Source of the DNA: Polyodon spathula
Taxonomy: Eukaryota; Chordata; Actinopteri; Acipenseriformes; Polyodontidae
Assembly: GCF_017654505.1 (NCBI RefSeq)
Contig: NC_054552.1
Location: 30,106,915 to 30,170,914, forward strand
Length of the DNA: 64,000 bases
Direction of reading: 5' to 3'
A program made the translations under genes and the position numbers. The notes beneath the pieces were generated by a model. It had not been told where the DNA came from, ran no database searches, and saw only the letters and a list, made by a program, of their open reading frames with translations. This document shows, piece by piece, positions 28,831 through 39,800 of the stretch. How positions within the stretch are numbered: the stretch's first letter is position 1; every line of letters starts with the position of its first letter.

Positions 28831-30333
28831 CCAGTGATGCCTGTTAAGAATGTGTGAGGAGGACCCAACCCTGAAAATTACACATGATAACTATTCCAGG
28901 AGTAAAGCTACACAATTGCATAGGAAACATTTCTAATTAATAACAGATGCACAGTACAGACCACTTTGGTAATTCCCTAGGTGTTGCTGGTTACTGCGAG
29001 ACAGAATAATCAGTGTCTACAAATCAACCCTTAGGCCTGATATTAAATTAACTCAGAAATTGAGGCTTTTCTGAATCGCAACATACGCTTCAACTGATAT
29101 TTACTGACTGAAGGTCATATTCAAATCGCATTCACTGCACAGCTGGAACAAGGTCACAGTCAATGAGCTATGAGCACAGTTTCATTCATCAGATCACTGA
29201 ACAAATGTGCACTTGACTGTCAGTTTCGTAAGAAACAATTTTTTTGATCTACTCGTCTTCTGCTTTTGTTTTCACCATTAAATTGCATTATGCAGTAAAC
29301 TGCAGATAATCCATAACACACAAATCGCATTTGCAAACAATTGCCCCTGTGGATGACTGCAAAGCATGATTTCCGTGAATCACAGGGAACTTTAAAATAC
29401 CACTTTGATCAAAGCCAATATATATTGAATTGCTTACCGCAAGTTCAGAAACATGTCCTTACAGAAAAATTGTCTTTCGAGCCTCAGTGTTTATGCATTC
29501 CACCACTCACTGTTGCATTATCGCTTGAAACTAGAATGTATCCTCTGGCTCACCATTACATTCAGAAATATTCTAAATCCGATTTAGTGTAGCTGTTACA
29601 AGTCATTAATATCCAATTACATGGAAATCCGCCCATAACGTTACATTCTCATTCTATTTAATGTACTAAAAAAATTTTTTAACCATAGTTTCACCTACCC
29701 TTCAGGTCAAAACTTTTATTTGAATTGTGAATATTCTTGACACAGGCTCATTTTAAATGATCCACTATGAGTCGGTGGTTTCAGGTCTCTTCCTCTTATC
29801 TTGCATCTGCTGACAGAAAATTTTTAACTTAACTTGTCACAGAAGATGAATTACTACGGATATCAATAAAGCCTCTTAAAAGGCAACCAATTCAATCACC
29901 TAAACCACAAAGGCAAGATAGACAAATAAAGTAGATCAAAACATCTAAAAGTGAAGCTCTACAAAAGAGCTGGCATGTCTCTCAACACTGATGCAAGTGT
30001 TTGCTCACTAGAGAGGAAGATGATGCCAAGCTTTAAGTTTAAACTTGATCACTTTGTTTTTCACATGAAACTTCCTGCACCCAATCAAAGCATTGTCAAA
30101 AAAGGTAAAAATGAAGGTTTGACGTCAGCTTCCTGTCACTGTCAGGAATGCAGCTGTTCAGAGCATCTCTGGGTGTTGCCTGACTTCATACTCTGGTGCC
30201 TGCAGGTGTGCATCTCTGACAGCAAACACTCAGTCGTGTGTGGTCAAGTATAACAAATTATATAATTAGTGAGGATTGGTTAGGTGGTTGTATTAGAATT
30301 CTGTCATCTACAGCACAGGTATCTGATAGGTTG
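28831..30333. other. Intergenic, possible conserved non-coding sequence
   Basis: No gene recognised. The part about 29000-29420 is dense in homeobox-like and TCF/LEF-like motifs, including the perfect 12-base palindrome CTTTGATCAAAG at 29403-29414, and contains no microsatellite or transposon signature. Confidence 0.45.
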
Positions 30334-30469
30334 TGCAACTGAAGAGTAAAACCGAGGTCCTATCGTAAGTGACCCTGCAGCAGCGGTTACAATGCTTAGT
30401 TCACCCCATAGTCTCTGTAAGTAGCTTTAGATAAAAGCGTCTGATAAACGACAAATTAATAATAATAAT
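30334..30469 (+). repeat. L2/V-SINE-type repeat tail
   Basis: GTAAGTAGCTTTAGATAAAA followed by GCGTCTGATAAACGAC is close to the widespread fish repeat tail shared by L2-type LINEs and V-SINEs. It ends in an AAT/AATA simple repeat, as those elements do. The upstream 80 bases are probably body sequence but are too diverged to place. Confidence 0.55.
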
Positions 30470-33400
30470 GGGTTAAGATGCAACGGTAACCATTACAGAG
30501 CAGAGAGAGTTATACCCTGTTTCCACTAGCTTGAGTGCAGCTCTGCCTGGCCATGCTGGTACAGCTAAAGAGGACTGCCTGTGCGTGCACTGGAATTTTG
30601 TTCGGTGCAGCTGACCCTGGAAGTGACTGTGGTACACCAAAGGTCAAACGGCATTCTGGGACACTCTGAATTCTGGGATTTAGTGGCAGCCCAGTATGTT
30701 GTCCATTGCCTCAAATTACCTGAAAGTACTTCTACAGTTGCCACTTCTGTTGTTGGCATCTTTAACCATTTTGTACTGTATTTTTAGTTTGTTTATTTTG
30801 TCACGGCGATGTCACAACCAATTTACTGCTTCAGCCTGAATTCCTTCGTCTCAGATTGGGAGAATGCACAAGGACACTGGATCATTCTCATAGTGGTTGG
30901 TAGCTTCCCCGCTGGCTGCCACTGTAAAAAATTACATATTCTATAAAATCTGCTTTATTTATACATGTGCTTGTCTCTGTTGTGAGTTGAGCCATGTCTC
31001 TGCAGTTATGTCGATAGAAACTACAATAAGTGGGGGCTCAACACAGAGTTGTAGAAAACTTTAATCCCCTATTACTGGACAGTCACAGTAAACCTAAGCA
31101 AGGTGGTTTGCCCTATCAATCAATCAGATGAATCACCCCCTTCCCACAAGTACCTGTAATTGGAAATTTCTAAACTTTCTAAATCTGGACAGGCAGATCT
31201 ATGATGGAAACTCATGAGCTTATATTACAGTCAGCTCTCCAAATTAATATGAGTGTTGAGCTCTAGCACCTGTTTCTCTGCAGCCTAGAATAAGATCCTC
31301 AAATTACCTTTTGCTTACTTTGATCATGGTTTTGTTTTGCGACCTTTGAGTGAAGTCCTCCAGACTAGACAGGGATAGGTTCACCAGTAGAAAATAACCA
31401 TCACGGCAGCACAAATGCATTGAGAATGATGATGTTAGCAACACTAGAAATACCTTCGGTACATGTAGGACAGAGCCTTTAAATTAATATTCTGTGCCCT
31501 TCAAAAGGGAAAGGGAAATGGTCTTAGAGGAATAAAACAATGTAAGCCAGCAAGAAACTACTCATAGCAATAACTGAACAGCTCCTTCACTGCAGAAATG
31601 TAGTTTCTTCTTCCTGAAATTTTTTACTTTTACAATTGTTTACTTTCTCTTAAGAAAACTTTCTGGATCTATAAACTAATATTCGATTGTGACTTTTGAC
31701 ACCCCTAGAAATCAGTCTACAGAAACATTTTTGATAGCTCTTTGAAGCTGTGCAGCTGGAAACATCGAAAGTTTCTATGGTTGGCATGTTTTGTTATATG
31801 TTACAGAATGTTTTAGAACAAAGACACACATATGGCACATTTTAATACAGTAATAGCATCAGACTTGTTCTAATTTTGGGTATCCCTGAACAGCAACCCT
31901 CCCACAGGTGGTTATCGGATCACTACATTTCCACAGCCCTCCCTCTCCTCTCCCCCTCCTTCGTACTTATGGTATTGAGACGCTAATAAGTTTCTTTGCA
32001 TACCTACTGAAGCCTAGCCATGTTCTGTTCTTGCAGGGCCATTGAACTATCCCACTGCAATTTGCAATTCCACCTTTCTTTGGATAAACCCTGGATTACC
32101 TTTGTGCACGTGTCTTCTATTTAATGTCTCCCAAGTCACAGTACAGTAAACGCCAGAAGTACGTATGGTTAGGTATTTATTCACATGAGAGGGTAAGAAC
32201 TTCACACTAAGTGCTATGCAAACCCCTCGGTGCTATTACACTGCCTAGTACAAATATCATGCTTGTTTCTTGAAGTTAACATGTAGTGCAATAACATCAT
32301 ATAATATTATTAGGGTGCAGTAGTTTACTATGATTAGCACAATGCAAGTAGGTAATGTTACTGAGGTATATATTGGTTGATCACTAAAGATCTACCAATC
32401 TACTAAATCTACTAAATCAAATAAATAATAAAGCAGTTGGTTCAATTAAGTAACTGAGCACTCAGACGGAACAAAATCCAGAAGAACACGCGGCTCTCCA
32501 GGACCTGGGTTTGCCCCCCTGGTCTATACTACGGGCTAAAGAATGTCCCATCCAACCAATCCAAGTTCCGACGATTCTCAATATGCATCTCCATGGGTGG
32601 AGAATAATACTGAATAGAGTGAGCTGTAAAAAGCTGTGTCTGTACACATTTTATACTTTTGATTGTGGATTAGTCCTGTTCTAATAGCCTTATTCCAAGT
32701 AAAAAGTCAATATGTATTGAAATGCCATTCCTACATTTACCATAGACTGATGAGTCGTATTGTTGTCATGCTCTAAACTCAGAGGTGTCGTCCCAAATAC
32801 GTCTTGAAAGCATTTCCTCAAAGCGCCAGCATCTTAAGTATTTAGACAGATGCCTAAAAAGCATTTCCATTATAATGCTGCTTCAGTAAGAGCAAAGCCA
32901 TTATGTTTTGAAGTGCTTTGCAAGTGCATATCAGCCATTACACTTTATGGTCACATATAATATTAATTTTGACATCTTTAATACATACCCCAAGGGTAAA
33001 CTGGAAAATGGTTGGTTGTTTGAATTGTTTTATTTGGTATGTACGCTGTTGTTTTTCTCATGAGTTTCACGAGAAACATTTTGGAACTATCGGGGTACCA
33101 CTAAAACCAAGAAATCTTTTGAAAATGCCACGTTACAATGTTACAAGCTAACAACTTGAGAGTGCTTTGTTTAGTTTTAAAACAAACAGGTGAGTTAAGC
33201 ACTGGAGGAAACACTTCAATAATACACACAAAGACATTGCAAGACAGCCCTGATGGCTTTAATTGATTTCAAACTGAACTTCTCACCTATTGGTAAAGCA
33301 CTGAAAAACAGTTTGATATCGCTGTGAGACGAGACAATACACCGCAGGCAAGAAAGGCAAAGGACAACTACTGTGATCAGCAAACCCTGTACTAAACATT

Positions 33401-34791
33401 GTTTATATTGACATCACAGGTTTAAGTGATAATGTTAATTCCTAAACTGTCAGCTTTACTTTCCCCAGAGCAGCCACATAGTGAACCTCCCAGCTCTCAT
33501 CCTTTACACTGGTATATTAATTTCTGGTAATGAGATCTCTTGCTGATAGCTGGCATCTAGCCAGGGTTTATTATTACTCATTTCTTCGACCCCACTGTGT
33601 TTGATTAAACAGGAAGGATACTCTAGGAGACAAAACCTGAAAAAGGGTCCGATGCTCTAAATGTTTTATTAAACAGTTTGTTTTGTTCTATTTTTATTTA
33701 CCTGCTAGGTAAGCATATTTACTGAAGGCTAGTGTGCTCCCACGTAATTTCTGGTTTTGCATCTTCACTGGTATAACTTCATCTACATCCCAAAGCATAA
33801 ATTTAAAATGTCCAACTCATAATACTAGTGACCAGTCCACAAATCAGCAAACCGCCCCTAAACACAGTGCTGTGTAGAAGCTGGTTGCTTCAAAATGTCT
33901 TGGTATACAGTTACACCGGTAGTGCTTTGTGAAACATATTGCCTGAAATTGGATTGCCACAAAAATAAAAACCAATGCAGCGCTGAAATGCCCTATTCTT
34001 AAATGCTGCATAATAGGATAGACCGGGGCCCTTCACGTTTGCCATTATCAGTTGTTGCAAATCACAGCTACTTTAGAATCCAGGTCAAGGAGGGGGAGAC
34101 AAATGGAGCAATTTAAACATTTTGCACGATCGGCTGCGGTTGCCCCCATGAAATTATTGAAATGTCTCTGGCACATTTAACAGACAAAAGTTTGCCTCCT
34201 TTAACAAGGCGAAAGAAAATGTTTCAGTTTTAAAACTAGTTTAATATTAACTGCTTTTACCTCTATCCAGTTTTATAAAAAGGTTCTTCTCCTTACTGTA
34301 AAAGTGGACACAAATCAGGCCAGGTGCACACAACAAACAGTTTGTGTCAATGGACTGCTGCACTTAAGTACAACACAGTTTGCGCTGCAAGTGAAGAAAA
34401 TTAAAAAGGAAGACAGAAATTCAAGTGTGTCATTAAAAATATTTATTCTCATAAAACAGTCATCTGGATTTCTTAGCGACCTTGACTTTGTCAAAAAATT
34501 TTAGTCAAAGAATTTAACTAGTAGAACCTTGCTTTACAGAACAGTCTGATGGATAGAGCTTTGGCTTAATATACTGCACACTGCAAAACTACACCAAAAT
34601 TAAATGTAAAAGTTAACAATTCAAAATGATTACCTTCACTGATAAACCTTTAAACATAAACATTTAATCAGTTAAATTAAACTGTACAAGACAGAGCAGT
34701 TTAAACTGGGCAGCAACTGTCTTCATTTTAATAGTTTCATGAATTACAATATTTAAACCCGTAAGCTTAACAAAATTTTATATATTATATA
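30470..34791. other. Intergenic, no gene recognised
   Basis: No gene recognised. Around 32455-32530 a stretch (read on the minus strand: CAGGTCCTGGAGAGCCGCG, then TTTTGTTCCG and CAGTTACTTAATTGAACC) resembles an old vertebrate interspersed repeat I cannot name. The region about 34020-34230 is free of repeats and motif-rich and could be a conserved element. The rest is A/T-rich sequence without signal. Confidence 0.5.
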
Positions 34792-36355
34792 CAGTACTGT
34801 GCAAAAGTTTTAGGCAGGTGTAAAAAAATGCTGTAAAGTAAGAATGCTTTCAAAAATAGACATGCTAATAGTTTATATTTATCAATTAACTAAATGCAAA
34901 GTGAGTGAACAAAAGAAAAATCTAAATCAAATCAATATTTGGTGTGACCACCCTTTGCCTTCAAAACAGAATCAATTCTTCTAGGGACACTTGCACAGTT
35001 TTTGAAGGAACTCGGCAGGTAGGTTGGCCCAAACATCTTGGAGAACTAACCACAGTTCTTCTGTGGATTTAGGCAGCCTCAGTTGCTTCTCTCTCTTCAT
35101 GTAATCCCAGACAGACTTGATGTTGAGATCAGGACTCTGTGGGGGCCATACCATCACTTCTAAGACTCCTTGTTCTTCTTTACGCTGAAGATAGTTCTTA
35201 ATGACTTTCGCTGTATGTTTGGGGTTGTTGTCATGCTGCAGAATAAATTTGGGGCCAATCAGATGCCTCCCTGACGGTACTGCATGATGGAGAAGTATCT
35301 GCCTGTACTTCTCAGCATTGAGGAGACCATCAATTCTGACCAAATCCCCAAATCCATTTGCAGAAATGCAGCCCCAAACTTGCAAGGAACCTCCACTATG
35401 CTTCACTGTTGCCTGCAGACACTCATTCATGTACCGCTCTCCAGCCCTTCGGCGAACAAACTGCCTTCTGCAACAGCCAAATATTTCAAATTTTGATTCG
35501 TCAGTCCAGAGCACCTGCTGCCATTTTTCTGCACCCCAGTTCCTGTGTTTTCATGCATAGTCGAGTCGCTTGGCCTTGTTTCCACGTCGGAGGTATGGCT
35601 TTTTGGTCGCAAGTCTTCCATGAAGGCCACTTCTGACCAGACTTATCCAGACAGTAGATGGGTGTACCAGGGTCCCACTGTTTTCTGCCAATTCTGAGCT
35701 GATGGCGTTGCTGGACATCTTCCGATTGCGAAGGGAAGTAAGCATGATGTGTCTTTCATCTGCTGCAGTAAGTTTCCTTGGCCGACCACTGCATCTACGG
35801 TCCTCAACGTTGCCCGTTTCTTTGTGCTTCTTCAAAAGAGCTTGGACAGCACATCTGGAAACCCCTGTCTGCCTTGAAATTTCTGCCTGGGAGAGACCTT
35901 GTTGATGCAGTATAACTACCTTGTGTCTTGTTGCTGTGCTGAGTCTTGCCATGGTGTATGACTTTTGACAGTAAACTGTCTTCAGCAACCTCACCTTGTT
36001 AGCTGAGTTTGGCTGTTCCTCACCCAGTTTTATTTCTCCTACACAGCTGTTTCTGTTTCAGTTAATAATTGTGTTTCAACCTACATATTGAATTGATGAT
36101 CATTAGCACCTGTTTGCTATAATTGTTTAATCATACACCTGACTATATGCCTACAAAAGCCCTGACTTTGTGCAAGTGTACCTAGAAGAACTGATGCTGT
36201 TTTGAAGGCAAAGGGTAGTCAAACAAAATTTTTCTTCTGTTCACTCACTTTGCATTTAGTTAATTGATAAATATAATCTATTAACATGTCTTTTTGAAAG
36301 CATTCTTACTTTACAGCATTTTTTCACACCTGCCCAAAACTTTTGCACAGTACTG
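34792..36355 (-). mobile_element. Tc1/mariner element, Intruder (DD38E)-like
   Basis: The element starts CAGTACTGTGCAAAAG and ends in its inverted copy (CTTTTGCACAGTACTG). The left end abuts a TA dinucleotide (34790-34791), the Tc1 target. On the right the expected TA reads AT, so one base has changed or been lost. The inverted repeats extend about 190-200 bases (34792-34998 against 36169-36355), far longer than the end motif, and include the 3' end of the transposase coding region. A transposase pseudogene lies on the minus strand. The spacing between the second catalytic Asp and the third catalytic position is about 38 residues, which fits the Intruder group better than classic DD34E Tc1. 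Confidence 0.9.
34932..35952 (-). pseudogene. Broken Tc1-like transposase
   Basis: The product would have been a DDE transposase that cuts and pastes the element at TA sites in the nucleus. The start at 35952 opens MARLSTATRHKVV. An N-terminal paired-like helix-turn-helix follows (GLSQAEISRQTGVSRCAVQA), then a GRPRK AT-hook-like motif. The catalytic domain holds the first Asp in WTDESKFE and the second in HDNNPKHTAK. Breaks seen: an in-frame TGA at 35551-35553 (codon 134, probably a CpG decay of an Arg codon); the third catalytic region reads SPDLNIKSVWD, where the family has an acidic Glu, so one codon is missing and the Glu is replaced by Lys; and a two-base loss near 34995 shifts the last 20 or so codons. 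Upstream and downstream frames otherwise agree. It is inactive. Confidence 0.92.
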
Positions 36356-36357
36356 AT

Positions 36358-36370
36358 TTTATTTATTTAT

Positions 36371-36371
<1 letters not shown>
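36358..36371 (-). terminator. Candidate MTHFS polyadenylation signals
   Basis: Three overlapping AATAAA hexamers on the minus strand (TTTATT on plus at 36358, 36362 and 36366), about 285-295 bases past the MTHFS stop and immediately before the transposon end. Use is inferred from position only. Confidence 0.4.

Positions 36372-36439
<68 letters not shown>
36371..36439. repeat. (TA)n-(CA)n-(T)n compound repeat
   Basis: Ten TA units, about eight CA units, then 28 T. It probably lies in the 3' UTR of MTHFS, where the transcript would carry an A-run followed by TG and TA repeats. Confidence 0.95.
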
Positions 36440-36442
<3 letters not shown>

Positions 36443-36652
36443 GTATAGAAGCCCTGCATTTAAGGTCATCTGAGGTTTTCACTTCAACATAAAGGTCTCC
36501 ATGGTAACGTGTATTTTTCATTTCAAACAGGCTTGTTAAATTGGACAAGGCACATTTGAATTAAAGGTGGGGAGCCAATTAAATGGGGCTAGGGCACCAC
36601 TGTGGTGGAGAAGAATCCTTGGAACCATGCTTTGTTGTTCCTGGTGGGCAGT

Positions 36653-36876
36653 TTATTTGAGTTCATACAGTATTTCATCAACTTGGATGTCATTGTCGGC
36701 CACTGGGATCGCATCGCAGATCTGTTCCTTGAAAGCCAGAGCAATGGTGTACGGCTCCCCTTTGGGGTGGTTCATACAGCGCCCCTGGTAGGTGTCATAG
36801 TACCCCTTTCCATGGCCCAGGCGGTTCCCATTCTTATCAAATCCCAGGCCAGGCATGAGGATCAAATCAAGACCTC
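36653..36876 (-). CDS. mthfs: MTHFS coding exon 3 (C-terminal)
   Basis: The acceptor is CTGCACAG before the exon; a codon split after one base completes Gly from exon 2. Encodes residues 125-198 including GKGYYD and AFKEQIC, ends DEILYELK and TAA at 36653-36655. Confidence 0.95.
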
Positions 36877-39800
36877 CTGTGCAGAGTTAAAAAGGGAGGA
36901 GAAAAAGTTAAGAAAATAAAAACTCTGCAGGAATGCTATAGCTGGACTTGTGTCCAAAGATATGGACAATGATGGCAAATAGTACAGACCGTAAAGAGCA
37001 GGAGGAAACCACCACTACATATCCAGTGCTTAGTGTACCTGTACTCAGGAAAGTGCACAAACCCATTATTTTTAATCCCAAAATGAGAAGCAATAATGCT
37101 CACCTTTAAGAAGCAGAACATCCCTAGACCAGGTCAGGAAGAGAAATGGCATGAGGTGCTGTGTAGGTTGTGTAGATACAGTGGTATGTATCTTCCAAGT
37201 TCAGCCTGTACCCCAGAGTGTAACAATGAACCTATCCCTCTGGAACAATCTGCCCCCAGTGGATGTTAGAATTACCACATTTCTTGCCATTGTCATACAT
37301 AGTGGTTATTTGTCTTCATGGTATACCATTCAACTTTTTGCTTTGAATGACAAAATGTATTTTTTGGGTTTTTTTTTTTGTTTTGTTTTGTTTTTGTTTT
37401 GTTTTTTTTACTGAGTGCAAATCTAACAAAAAAAAACTCTGCTATCCTGCCTCTCTCAGGAGTGCCCTTATTGAACTGCTTTCAGTGTAAAGAGGTGTTT
37501 AATATTTTAAAGAATAAGTGGCCTCAAACATGCATTTCAAGCCTTTAAATAATTTAGAAAGCTTTATAGAAACATTACGTATGGACTTTAAAATCCAGAG
37601 TTTGGTGGTATTATTAATCTTAAACTTGAATTCTTCCATGGTCATGTATTCAAGCTATCTGGGCAGCTGTATACTGGTATAAGCCACAGACATGTTGATT
37701 TAAGTTTAAAACACTAATTTCTAAGTAAGCAACCTTATTTATACTGTTAAAGATCAAACGCAGATACTTTTTAATTAGAAGTCTGGGGAAAAAATAGGAG
37801 CAGATTGTGCTGAAATCAATTAGATAATTATCCAAACACTCACATTCCTCTCACTGACACTGTAGAAGCATGTGCATGAAGTAGTGGGAATGGGCACATG
37901 TAACACGTCTAGAGCAGTTAGCTGCTTGATCATACTCTACATGAGTAGAAGCAAAGATTCTGTATTAAAACCATATTATCTACTCAACACATAATCTGAA
38001 GGGAGTTACAATATGTCACAACATCTCACGTATGGTTGCATTCGCAAGGAGAAGGGAAAGAAAACACTTATTTTTTTGTGGAGTCCCTGTCTGAGTAAGT
38101 GTTTTGTTATACAAACTCAAAATTTCGACACTCTAATTACAAGCTTTAAAACTAGAGCTTCCAGAATATCAGACAAAATAAATTGTTGGAGCAATGAGGA
38201 ATACTGTTAAAACTTCCAGCACACAGAACGTGAGAAAAACCATGTTTAAGAACCCATTAAACAGTTTTTTGCATAAACATGTAGTTTTACAATGGGCGAA
38301 GTTTGCTTGGGTCATGCTAATTGTAAGAATAGCATTCTACCTGTTATAACAAAGCATTCTGTTCCCAGGTATTCTAAATGTGTTGTGCAAGGATGCCCTA
38401 TTAGGAGTAAATAGCAGAACTTGTGTTTCTCACAAGCTTGATGTGATTTTTTTTTCTGCTACCAAGCACTCATGCTGGGCTTGTTTCTACATACAGTGCA
38501 ACAGTAAGAGGCCACTTTCTTTAAAACCTTACTGACAAAAAGGACACTCCTGTTTAGAACAGAACGATCCTTTTAATGCATTCTATGCCCGTCACTGCCA
38601 ATCATTCCCTTTCTCCTCTACTCCTCACTTAAGTTGATCAAACAATGCCTTGATGCCGCCACTTGCAGCACAGCATCTCCTAAATGCAACTATTAATACA
38701 CTTATTTTCCAAAACAATAACAATAATTTCCCCTGCGAGATGCCATAAAACCAGGAGATGCTTTGCTTTTAATGTGCGTTTTATTTCAAACTAAGACTTT
38801 TTCTTTATTTGCATTCACATTAATGCACTGCATGTCACACATCTTTAGCCCTAGGACAGTGATCTAGTTTAAAAGGCAATCCCTGGTGTTGCAATGCCAC
38901 AATAAGCAGCTCATTGAACCTGCACTTCTGCATCACTTTGTTTAAAAAAACAAACTGGTCTAGCTGGATTTAAGATAAAGTTGATCTTCTGAGAGTTAAT
39001 TAGCATATTACAAGTAAATATGTAACAGCAGGCATCCTGCTTGCTGCAAATGACATGGCTGTTAAGAGGTATCACATAAACCACACTCAATCGTTTATAA
39101 AAGTGAATACATGTCTGCTTTGGATCAGATGAGTTTATGCATAATTCCAGCACTGAAGCTTAAGAGACCAGATTCCTATTTTTGTTATTGACCCTAAACA
39201 ATAAGATACAGCTTGGTTTTGTTATTGCAAGACTAAATAATGCTTTGCAGTAAATGCCCTCGTCAGCAACACCCACAGGAAGGCAGGGAACAGCTCAGCA
39301 TTTAGCAGACCACTCATCCATGTTACTGCCTTGTGTCAGTGCGAAATATTTTTCAACAATCCACAAAACACTCTTGACCTTTGCAATTTTAGCAGTGGGA
39401 TGAAATATCTGTATTTCTCATAAAGAAAACATCTCCTTAATTAATCCCTGGCACAGTAATGTACCGCAATCAACACTAGCAAGTAGATCTTTTTTGTTGC
39501 TACAGAAATTTGATCCTGGAAAGACACAAAACGGAAATGTTCGATGGGACAGGAGTGTTAACAGAAAAAGAACCAAGAAACACGATTCTTCCTGGAACGG
39601 GTTGTATTCTGACCACTTCATTACACATCTAATGATACTGTGCCACCTCAATTTAAAGAGATACAAATTTGGATGGAAAGTGAGAGTACAGTTGAACTGC
39701 AGAAGGATTGCTCTCAAGGTCGCATACAGCACCATCTGTGACCAAGCTAACCACTGTCTCTGCCTGGGCCACTACCCCAGTCTCCCTACACTGGCTTCAG

